Positions 24,801 through 36,800 of a DNA stretch of 64,000 nucleotides are shown one piece after another. The notes below the pieces were generated by a model. That model searched no databases. It was not told the origin of the DNA and saw nothing but the letters and a program-made list of their open reading frames with translations. This stretch comes from Solen grandis. Taxonomy: Eukaryota > Mollusca > Bivalvia > Adapedonta > Solenidae. The stretch covers positions 65,492,035 through 65,556,034 of the forward strand of contig CM037781.1 in the NCBI GenBank assembly GCA_021229015.1, read 5' to 3'. The number at the start of each line of letters is the position of its first letter. Position 1 is the stretch's first letter. A program made the translations under genes and the position numbers.

Positions 24801-27800
24801 TTTAGTTGTGCAGGATTATATACATTTTGCAACATTCAAAAAGACCAAGGATCTATGGCTGACATACAATTTGGACCTGAAAATGTATTTAAGTATTACG
24901 AAGCTTTCAGATAAGCTAGGAACTTCAAATTTGGACAGAATTTGTGTCTTATCGATTTCTTACAGCTCTGAAAAGACTGATGTTGTATGGCGTAAAATGA
25001 CGTCATGACGCGTTAACAAACTTTTGATCCAAAATGTAGGGTTTTTTAGCCCTACATGCCTTAACTTTTGACCGATTTGCATAAAATTTTCACTGAATGT
25101 GCAACATAGCATCTCATTTACCTATGTCACTTCCGTTTCCGGAAAATCGTAAAGGTCATGGTCATATGTCAGTTATCAGGGTTTTTATTCGGCAAAGTGT
25201 ATCTCAAAAACAAAAAATATTCTACCGGGAAACTGTGGATGAAATCTGTAGTGCTTTGAAAGACCTTTCAGGTGATATTTAGTTTTTGAAGATTGGGGTT
25301 GAATTGGTTGAGTTATGGCAGAAAGACGAAAAGTGTACTTTTAACGAAATTGAAACGCTGTAGTTTCATGAACTTTGAGTCAAACATTATGATTTTTTCA
25401 GGATTAACACTCTGAAAAGTGAAAGTGATGTATACTGCAAGGATTATTTGTTTGGTCACGTGATTATGACTTTATGCATATTTAAGCAAGAATTATTAAA
25501 ACAAGAGGGCCATGATGGCCCTGAAACGCTCACCTGAGTACCATTGCTACAACTGATTACAAGGTTTTTAAACAGACAAGAATTCTGATATAACTCAATC
25601 TTAAACACTTTAGCCCTGACAATACTACACACCAAAAATATAAGCACTGGGCCTTATGGTTTCAGAGGAGAAGACTTAGTGCGGGGTCATTTATCTCCAA
25701 AGGGCCACCATTTTGAAAAGCTTGATAATGAACCATTAGATGATGCTACATACCAAAAATCTAAGCTATAGGCCTTATGGATTCATAGTAGAAGATTTTT
25801 TTTAAAGATTTTCCTATATAACTCTATGTAAAACAAGTGACCCCTGGTGTGGGGGCATTTATCACCATAAGGTCATTTTGTAAATCTTGGTAATGAACAT
25901 AAGATGATGCTACATACCAAATATCTAATCTAGGCCTTATGGATTCATAGAGAAGATTTTTAAAGATTTTCCTATATAACTCTATGTAAACAAGTGACCC
26001 CTGGTGGGGGGCATTTATCACCATAGGGTCATGATTTGAACAATCTTGGTAATGAACAATAAGATGATGCTACATACCAAATATCTAATCTCTAGGCCTT
26101 ATGGATTCATAGAAGAAGATTTTTAAAGATTTTCCTATATAACTCTATGTAAAACAAGTGACCCCTATTGCGGGGGCATTTATCACCATAGGGTCATGAT
26201 TTGAACAATCTTGGTAATGAACCATAAGATGATGCTACATATGAAAAATCTAAGCTCTAGGCCTTATGGATTCATAGAAGAAGATTTTTAAAGTTTTTCC
26301 TATATAAATCTTTGTAAAACAAGTGACCCCTGGTGCGGGGGCATTTATCACCATAGGGTCATGATTTGAACAATCTTGGTAATGAACCATAAGATGATGC
26401 TACATACCAAATATCTAAGCTCTAGGCCTAATGGAATCATAGAAAAAGATTTTTAAAGATTTTCCTATTTAACTCTATGTAAAACAAGTGATCCATGGTG
26501 CGGGGGCATTTATCACCATAGGGTCATGATTTGAACAATCTTGGTAATGAACCATAAGATGATGCTACATACCAAATATCTAAGCTCTAGCCCTTGCAGT
26601 TTTGCAGAATAAAGATTTTCAAAGTTTGCATTTTTAAAATCTATTTTTAGCTCCTGTGACCTAATTATGCAATGGACCAGAACCATTTATACAACTTTAG
26701 TAGAGCTTCATCCAAGGAACATTCCTGCAAAATATTTTTCAAATTGGCCAAGCCGTTTAGGAGGAGATGTTGTTTGAAGCAATTGTTGACGCCGGACGCA
26801 CGCACGCACGGACGACGGACAAAAGGTGATCAGAAAAGCTCACCTTGAGCACGTTGTGCTCAGGTGAGCTAAAAATTATATAAAATCGGCAAGTTGATGT
26901 ATGAAATTGAAATTGGCAAGAATGCCATAGCCTACAATGTGCAAAAAGTCCAGAAAATTTAAAGTGATTCTGTCAACAAACATGGAAGATATTCATGGTT
27001 TTCGGATAAGGGCTTGTATACGAAAATCTAGCAATTTGAAGTAAGAGAAGAAGGCGGTTATTGGGTTGGTTACCCACAATCCGGACATTCCTATGCAGGA
27101 AAGAGTGCCCGTGTTGAAAGGTGAATTGTGATGCATATTTGAGAGAACGAGGTGCATTTTAGGATGCAATGGTGTACACCAGGACTGATCAGCATATTGC
27201 CTTTGTTATAACGGCTTTCTTCAAACTTTTATTAGGGCTTTCTGCCTCAAGTAGAAAGACCTATTGGATTTGTTATGTTTTTTCTTATTATTTATTGTGT
27301 TTGTACTGTTTATTCTTCTTTTTATTCTTTTTATCCTCCCTTTCTACGCGTTAATTTCTATATGTTGCAATGGTTCAAGGACAATGAAAATTTAATGGCA
27401 TATACTTCAGATGCTGAAATTTTGTTTTCAATGATTTTAGTATGTTTATGACGCCATATAACGACACACCTGACATTGTCTACAAAAGTTTATATGCGGT
27501 CTACAGCCATTATTTCTTGATCGATTTTTATTAAAATTTCACAGAATGTGTATGTTAGGCTCTAGTTGTGCATCCTGGTGTCCGTTTTTCAAAATTTGAA
27601 AAGGCAATGGTTCTATGGCTAATCAAAGATTCAAACCATTGACATCAATTTTCAAATGCGTATAAAAGCCCTTCCAGATAAGCTAGAAAGCTAATATGTG
27701 AATAGAATATAAGTCTCTAGGATTTCTTTAGATTCTTAGATGATGAACGTCATATGACGTCATGAGGTGAAAAGTAATTTCTAATTTCTACGTGTTAACT

Positions 27801-30800
27801 TCTATATGACTGATTTGAAGTCAAACTTGACGTCGTCTTAAAATGATTGTACGTTGTCTAAAGCCATTATTTCTGACCGATTTTCACTAAACTTTCACAG
27901 AATGTGTACGTTACGCTCTAGTTGTGCATCCCGGTGTTCGTTTTTTCAAATTCGAAAAGGCAAAGGTTTTATGGCTTATCTAAGATTTGAGGCATTGATG
28001 TCAAATTTCAGTATAAGTCTCCATGTCTTCCTTACATTCTGAGAAGATGAACGTCATATGACACCATGTGACCTTTTCTGTTGAAAGTAAACGGTTTTTA
28101 AGACCTGAAAGTCTTATTTTTGTTTGATTTGCAAGATTCCTTCTGAAGGTGCAGCATCTGATCCTGTGGAACAATGTCACTTCCATTTTGAGAAAAATGT
28201 TAAATTTAATCATTACTTATATCTTGAAAACCTTTAAAGCTAGACCGAATTATGCGACAATCGAACTGTAAGCATTTTCAATAAATTTGTTTTGTTACAT
28301 GGATTCTAGAAATAGGCCAAGTTAAAAAATTAAAAAAAATTTTTTTTTGCTATATCCTCCAAGTTAATTGGTTTATTTCTCAATGTTTAATGAAGTTATG
28401 GCACTAGAAAAACAAGTTAAAGGCACAAATTTGATATCATTTTACTTTCTTCGCTTTTAGTGTTTGACAAATATAGAAGAAAGTCCTATCATTCGTATCA
28501 ACGAATGAAATCTAGTGTTTATTATTATTATTATTATTCTACTTTTTTCTTCCTTTTGAGGTTCAAATTGAAACAGGTTACCGACAAGGCAGCTGCATGA
28601 AATTTTAAAAGTATGCACAGTGACTTTGTCGCTTTTGATTGCACCAATTTTTTTCTTCATGTGATGTCACGTGACGTCAGGGTTCAAAAAAGCTACCAAA
28701 GCTTGTATGCGCTCTACAGCTGTCATTTCTTGACCAATTTACTTGATTTTTTCACAGAAAGTATGGATTGCGACTTAGTTTTGCAGGATTATATACATTT
28801 TGCAACAATCAAAAAGACCAAGGATCTATGGCTGAACCAAGTTTCGATCTTTGGACCAGAAAATGTATTGAAGTATTACGAAGCACTCAGATAAGCTAGA
28901 AACATGAAATTTGGACAGAACATGTATCCTATTGATATCTTTCCGCTCTGAGAAGATTGACGTCGTATGAAGTAAAATGACGTCATGACGCCGTATCAAA
29001 TTTTTTATCCAAAATATACGTTTTTTAGCACTGGAAGATAAAGTTTTGACCAATTTGCATAAAATTTTCACTGAAGGTGCAACATAGCCTCTTATTGTCA
29101 TCAGTCACTTCCGCTTCCGGAAAATAGCTAAGGTCAAGGTCACATGTCAATTATCGGTTTTTTCTTCGGCCTTAAATATCTCAAAAACAAAAAATATTTT
29201 ATCGAGACACCACGTGTATAATTTGTAGTGCTTTGAAAGGCCTATTGGATGATATATTGTTTTTGAAGATCGGGGTTGAATCAGTTGAGTTATTGCAGAA
29301 AAACAAAAATGTTGCAATCCTAGGCACACTTAACTACTTATATCTCGATAATTATTGATTTTTGTTAATAAGAGTATGAATATAATTTGTAGATCAATGC
29401 CCGGCTGTTCTTTTGGTGTTTAAATTTCAAAGTTTGATCTAACATTTATTAAGTTATAGGGAAAAACAAAACAATATGACATATTTATCCCTGATTTTTG
29501 CCGTATGCTCAAGGTTTAACCGGCTGTACCTACAAAGTGTTTAAAGATACATACAATTATGAAGCGAGGGAATTGTGGGAAATCAAAAGACCTTTCTAAC
29601 AGTACCTAGCTTTTTAAAATTGGACGTAATATAAGGAAGTTACATGAAAACTAAGAATGCAGTAAAACTGTTCTTTCATGCACTTCCGCAGTAAGTCCTG
29701 ATCACTTGATTCCTTTTTTCGAAGAAACTAATAATTTTTTTAAAATAAACATAAAGAACAACTTTTTTTGCATAATGTAATGTGGTTCTAATGGTATGCA
29801 GATTTTTATGATCGAACCATAAATTATCAAGCTATTTGTCAAAAGGCAATAATAGACATGAACATCTTTTTGACGATTTTTGCCGTTTTCTTGAAAAATA
29901 ACTTTCTATATCTCAAAACCCGTAATAGAAAAGTTGAAACATGAAACACGTGAAATGTTGGAAATTCAAAGGCCCTTCTAATGGTACCTAGCGTTTTAAA
30001 ATTGGACATCAGACATCCTATAAGGAAGTTAGATGAAAAATAAGAATTCATTTAAACCGTTTTTCATGCATTTCTGCAGTTAGTCCCTATCATTTGATTG
30101 TTTTTTCCTAAGAAACTATCAATTTTTGAAATAATAACATAAAGAACAGTGTTGTGTTTGTCTTTTATAATTCTGGTCCAGTAAATACAAGTCTAAAGAC
30201 GATACACATTTAAACACATTTAATCACAGTGGCTACAGGTTACTCTATATGTCTACACTCTTGTGCTGGTACATGCAGACTCCCTATACTGCTATTGTAG
30301 AGACACTTTATACCTGGCTGATAAGCCCAGTGAAGTATACTCAATACACTACATTTCCCTTCTTTTAAAAGGATAAAATCAATCAATAATATTTCTTTGA
30401 ATAACATCATTGTTGTAAGCATACTAAAATACAACATGTAATAAGAAACAATATTCAACTTTCAGAATGATTACAGCCGCAGTAACACCTGTGTGGCTAG
30501 TTGCCTCGGATAATGTTAATGTCCTGCAATAATTGCTCTTATCAGTAAACAGACATAAAACTGTCATCACTTGATCCTAATATCTGGAAATTAATGTATT
30601 TAGCATCTTGTATCAGAGAGGAAATTTGTCTGAAAATAAGCATATGTGAAATATCTAATTAATTATCTGTTCCATGGCTAAGAAAGTACAACTAAACAGT
30701 TAATTTGTCCATTGTTCTTCCATATAACCTTCTGTGGTATCAGTAAATGGTTTTGGTTACGGTTATATGATATTTGTTCTCACACTCTTCCACAAACACA

Positions 30801-33800
30801 CGAAAGCTATTTACACAGAAATCTCTTCTCTTGATAATCCAAAGAATATAATTGCCTTTGACCTATTTTCTGAACATTTTTTTTTTAAAGCAACTCTGTA
30901 CCTCACTGGTATAAGCACTAGTAGATTTTCAATATATCCAAATGAATGCGAAATTAACTCTTATAAATTTAAAACTTTGATTTAACACATCAACACTGTA
31001 ATCCAAATTCAAGTGTATCTATCCGGTGGTTTAACAGTTCTCCCATATCGTGTTACGTATGGTTTACTATCAGTATCCTGCTGCTGCTGATGCTGCTGTT
31101 GTTGTTCAGGGTCATTGAACTGGCTCTCTCTAGAGGTACATGTAGAAGGAAGGATTTCATCTGGTGTTTTGTCTCCTGGTGGAACAGAAGTTTTCCTTAT
31201 CTGCCGTCTGTTCCTGCGATAATATTTTCCCTCTGGTGATTTCAGAATATAAGATCTGGGTAGTTCATGGTATTTGTCTACCTTACCATTTTCCCATGCA
31301 TTATTGCGTCTGAACACAACAAAGTCACCCTCATGCAAAGGTTTCAACACCTTTCCTGCATGCTTGTCATAATTTTTCTTTGCGACATCTTGTTTATTTT
31401 CCAGTCTTTTCTTTACATCACCAGAATTCTTATGCTTTAACCTATTTTTCTCCATAGGAAGCTTTGTTTTCAGGCTTCTGCCCATCATCATTTGTGCCGG
31501 TGATAACCCTATACCTTCAATAGGGCTATTTCTGTAATCCAGTATTGCTAAGTAAGGATCTTTCGCCTTTTTCAGCAAATGCTTTACAGTCCGTATTGCA
31601 CGTTCCACCTGTCCATGTGACTGGTAGAAATATGGGCTTGAGGTTTTGTGCCTAATCCCATACTCTTCTGTGAATTCTTTAAATTCAGCACTTGTGAACT
31701 TTCTGCCATTATCGCTGACAATTTCATCTGGTATACCGTATCTCGTTATATGTGATTTCAAGTAAGCAATCACATTTTTACTCGTCAGATTGTCCAATTT
31801 AGAAATTTCTGGCCATTTAGAATAAAAATCAACAGATATGAGATACTGAATATTTCTCAGCTCAAAAATATCCACACATATTTTCTCATACGGCCTATCA
31901 GGTACCTCCATTTTCATCAATGGTTCCTTGGGATTCTGTGATTGGTATTTTGCACAAATAGCACAGTTTGCTATTTTATCTTCTATTGCACTGTTCATAG
32001 TCGGCCAGTACATGCTTTCTCTAGCAAGAGCTTTGCATTTAACAATTCCAAGATGTGATTCATGTATATAATCCAACATCTTCTTCCTCATTGTTCTCGG
32101 AATTATCAGTTTATTTCCCTTCATTAGCACATCATCAATAACTGATATTTCGTCTCTAAAATTCCAGTATGCCTTTATTTGATCTGGAACATTTCTTTTA
32201 TAATCTGGCCAGCCATTTGTTACACATTCCATAAGCATTTTCATTTCTGCATCATTCTGCGTTGTTTCTTTGATCTGTTTTAATTGTGTTGAAGACATGG
32301 CTATGTATTCCTCAATTCCAGCAATTTTGTATTCCTCTGTCAGAAGCGGTTCAGTATTATTTTTCATATAATTTCGTGACAATGTGTCAGCAACAAACAT
32401 CTCCTTTCCAGGCTTGAATTTCACATCAAGGTCATATTCTGACAGTTCAAGCAACATTCTCTGTAGACGTAGAGGATTTTCATGTATCCCTCGTTTAAAG
32501 ATTGTTTCCAGTGGCTTGTGATCAGATTCCACAGTAACTTTTTGACCAAAAATATACTGTCGAAATTTCCTCACCGCAAATAATATTGCTAGTGTTTCCT
32601 TTTCTATTTGTGAATACCTTTGCTGTGTTTCTGTTAATGCTTGCGAAGCAAATGCTACAGGTCTTCCATTTTGCAACAACGCTGCTCCGACAGCCTTGGA
32701 ACTACTGTCAACCGTCAACGTGACAGTCTTTTCAATATCAAAATACTGTAAGACTGGACTTTTGATCACCAGTCTCTTGAGTTCATCAAAACAACTTTGC
32801 TCAGAATGTCCCCAATCAAACATTACTTCCTGTTTCAACAGTCTCCTCAAATTTGCTGATTTCTGAGACAAATTTGGTAACAATTTGGCCATATATTGTA
32901 TAAATCCTAGGAATGTCATAAGTTCCTTCTTATTTGCAGGAGCTGTCATTTGTTCTACTGCCCTGACCTTTTCAGGATCTGGCTTGATTCCATCTTTAGT
33001 CAACAAATGACCTACATATCCAACTTCAGTTTTCCTAAACTGACACTTACTTTTGTTCAGCTTAAGCAGGGTTCACCCTGGCTGAAAAAAAGTTTGCGCC
33101 ACAACTTTCGCCAAACGAGAAAACTTGGAGCCAAATTAAGGAAGTTTGTGCCAAATCTAGTGCCAATGGCTCAAATATATATTTTTATTATGTTTATTTT
33201 TTCTCCCTTTAAAAACAGGTACCATATGTATTAAATTGTATTACCAGGTATATTCAAACTACTCACACACACATTCACTCAGGATATAATATTTAATTAA
33301 AGAGATGTTATTTATTTAATAATTGTAAATTTTATGAAGGGAGGAAGAAAAACTTTAAATTATTATGCAATTGATTTGTTTCCCTTTTGATCTATCTACC
33401 TGCAATAACTGAAAAAAAATCAAAAATAAAACAAATAAAAGAAAAACATGTTTTAGAACTTTGTCTTAGTAGTGGAAATATTTTTCAATGGAAAAAAACA
33501 TTGATAGAAAGAAAACTCGGTGCAGCAAAACTAGTCAGCCTTGTGACCAAACTTAGCCAAGTCAAGAACTACTTGAATATATCAAAATCTCAAACTAAAC
33601 CTCTACGACTATTGCATTTCATACTTCAATATGTTTTATTTACAAAGACTAATTTACATGAAACTGATCATGGCTGGATCTGTAAATTAGCAGCCGACAT
33701 GTCAAAATCAGCTGATCAAACACTGTCCCAGAATTTGCAATTTGCCAAAGTAAGTGAGGTCACATGCCCTCTGGTCATTTACTGCAGCATGATTACGTAA

Positions 33801-36800
33801 TCGATGAATGGATAAGAATAATCTTTTGTCACCTGCTGTGACAAACAATAGACCCATCATTAAGATTACACGATAACGGTAAACACGCTTGAGTAAACTG
33901 ATTGGTGATCCGCTTTTCATTGCGGTTAATATGCGGAGAATGAAAAATCGGGAACCTAGCAAAAACACAAGTTTATTTTGCGGCGCCAATTATGAAAAAT
34001 AAGGCGTCATAACCTTTTGCCATTTCAAATTTTTTGGAGCCAGATTTTTTTTTCTGGCGCCATTGGCGACAATGGCGATGGCCAGCGGGAACCCTGCTTA
34101 AGAGTATTTTCTCTTGCTTTCCTAAGCACTTTCTCAAGACGCTGATCATGTTCTTGTAATGTTTTTCCTGTAACAAGGATATCATCCATAACAACTTCAA
34201 CTCCATCAATATCTTCAAACATCTGTGACATTGCACATTGCATTACCTCAGGAGCTGAATGAATACCAAATGGTAATCTCAAGTATCTATACCTTCCAAA
34301 AGGGGAATTAAATGTACACAACTTTGAACTTTCTTCTTCAAGTTCAATTTGCCAAAAAGATGAGGTAGCATCTAATTTGCTGAAGTATGTAGCACCTGGC
34401 ATTTTTGAAATCACCTCTTCAACTGTTTTCAGTGGATAATGCTGACGCTTCACAGCTGTATTCAAGTCCTTCGGATCTAAGCATATCCGAACACTACCAT
34501 CAGGTTTCACAACTGTCACCATGCTATTAACCCATTCGGTTGGCTCTGTTTGACGAACGATAATTTTTGCCTTTTCCATGCGCTTCAATTCACTCCTTAC
34601 TTTTTCTTGTAATTTCATAGGCACCTTTCTTGGAGGATGTACAACTGGTTTGACAGTTTTGTTAATTTCAATTTTATGTTTTCCAGGCAAACAACCAATT
34701 CCTTGAAAAACATCAGAGTATTCCTCTAAAATTTCCTGATCTTCTGACCTTTCAACATTGAAACATTTTTTTACAAGTCCCATCTTCTCACATGTGTTTC
34801 CACCAAATATGGTAGGTTTCTTTTCTTGTATAACTTGGAATTTCACTCTGTATCTTTTACCAAACACCGTACAGTTTAAAATAACGGATCCCATCGGTTT
34901 TATTGAATGACCACTGTATGTTCTCAGTACTGTTTTTGAATCCTTAAATTTTGGATTTATTTTCATTTTCTTGATCAGCTTACTGCTGATAACGTTGCAT
35001 TTTGCCCCAGTGTCTGCCAAAACTGTTACAGGTTTGTTCTCAATGTTGCAGTCTATAGACCAGTTGCTGTCCAATGCATTGACTGTATCATATAGAAGAC
35101 TCATGTTCATTATCATCATTACTATCACTTGAATCATCATCCACTGAGCGTACATTTTTCTTCTTGTTTCTGCACATTTTCTTAAAGTGATTCTTCATAC
35201 CACAACTGTGACATTTTTTACCATATGCCGGACAGTTTCTTCGTTCATGTTTCGAACCACAATACTTGCAGCTTTCCTGCTTCCTTGTTTCATTCTTCTT
35301 TATCTTAAATTTGCCTTTGCTGCTCTTTACAGCATTTAAAGACGTTTCTGTGATTTTCTTCGTCATTTCCTCACCCTGTTTTTCTGACACCTCTGCAGCT
35401 CTGCAAATATCCATTGCTTTCTGCAGGGTCAAATCAGGTTCTCTCAAAAGACGATGTCTTACTGTTTCACTTTTTACGCCGCCCACAATTCTGTCCCGAA
35501 CCAAAGAATCTCTCAGCCCCTCAAACTCACATGAGTTTGATAGAATTTTCAGATCAGTCACGAAAGTATCAAAACTTTCCAACTCCTTTTGTGCACGTAT
35601 ATTGAATTTGTGCCTCTCGAATGCCACATTTTTACGAGGAGTGCAGTAATTTTGAAACTTATTCAAAATTTTGTCCACTTTTATGTTATCTCCCTCCGTA
35701 TCACCTGGTTCATTCCAGTTAAATGTGTTAAATATCTCAAGTGCTTCTGGTCCTATAACACTTAATAGTGTTGATGACTTCACCTCATTTCCCTTTTCAT
35801 TCAGTCCAGTTGCTGTCATATACAGCTCAAACTGCTGTTTGAATCTCCTGAAGTTCTCCTTTAAATTACCATCCAAGGATAACCTCTCTGGTGGACGAAG
35901 ATTCTTGGCCATGTTTATTTTCTATTATAAACCTAGTTCCAATAAACTTCTGACACCATGTTGTGTTTGTCTTTTATAATTCTGGTCCAGTAAATACAAG
36001 TCTAAAGACAATACACATTTAAACACATTTAATCACAGTGGCTACAGGTTACTCTATATGTCTACACTCTTGTGCTGGTACATGCAGACTCCCTATATTG
36101 CTATTGTAGAGACACTTTATACCTGGCTGATAAGCCCAGTGAAGTATACTCAATACACTACAAACAGTATTATTAGCGTGATGCAATGCGGTTCTAATGG
36201 TATGCAGATTTTAATGATCGGACCATTAATTATAAAGTTATTTGTCGAATGGCAATAACAGACATGAACATCGTTTTGCCGTTTTCTTGAATAATAACTT
36301 TCTATATCTCAGAACACGTCATAGAAAAGTTGAAACATGAAACACGTGAAATGTTGGAAATATAAAGGCCTTTCTTTTTTAAAATTGGACATCATATAAG
36401 GAAGTTAGATGAGAAATTCAAAATTAATTTATACCATTCTTTCATGCACTTCTGCAATTAGTCCTAATCACTTGATTGCTTTTTTTTTAAGAAACTATTA
36501 ATTCTTAGCTAACCTGAGCACATGTGCTCAAGATGAGCTATAAGAATCGATTAATATCCGTTGTCCATCTGTCCGTCAATCCGCCGTCCGTCCGTCGTCC
36601 ACAATTAGTTTGTTTGCACTCTAACATCTTCATTTCTTAAATAATCATTTTCAAACTTTGTAACAATGTTTATTACTATAAAATCTTGGTCAAGTTCGAT
36701 TATGGCTGATATCGGCCTTTTAGGTCAGGAGTTATGCCCCTTTTAATATTGAAAAAAGCTAGATTTCACATTGTCATTGTCACTATGCACCCTAGCTCTT

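Larger units (their letters stand above)
30150..36162 (-). mobile_element. Ty3/gypsy LTR retrotransposon, young, pol interrupted
   Basis: The two 204 bp LTRs begin TG and end CA and differ at 2 positions. The 5 bp duplication AACAG flanks them (30145-30149 and 36163-36167). In transcription order it has 5' LTR, primer site, gag, protease, reverse transcriptase, a 1030 bp inserted MITE, RNase H, integrase, polypurine tract and 3' LTR. The order RT-RNase H-integrase places it in Ty3/gypsy; the short gag and GPY/F-like integrase tail suggest a Mag-like lineage (inference). It sits inside a D-family unit in an eIF3J intron, on the same strand as that gene. Confidence 0.95.

Noticed and set aside
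24708..28894. Similar peptides with MDCDLV and QDYIHFAT in two open frames as a gene family
   Set aside because: The whole surrounding DNA is duplicated in D-family repeats, frames start and stop at different places, and a third diverged copy near 27540 is not open.
30734..30985. Env-like gene between pol and the 3' LTR of the gypsy element
   Set aside because: The only frame is short and antisense to the element, with no signal peptide plus transmembrane arrangement.
33387..33800. 137-codon frame inside the MITE as a transposase
   Set aside because: No transposase motif, low-complexity lysine-rich start, and the MITE is too short for an autonomous element of this type.
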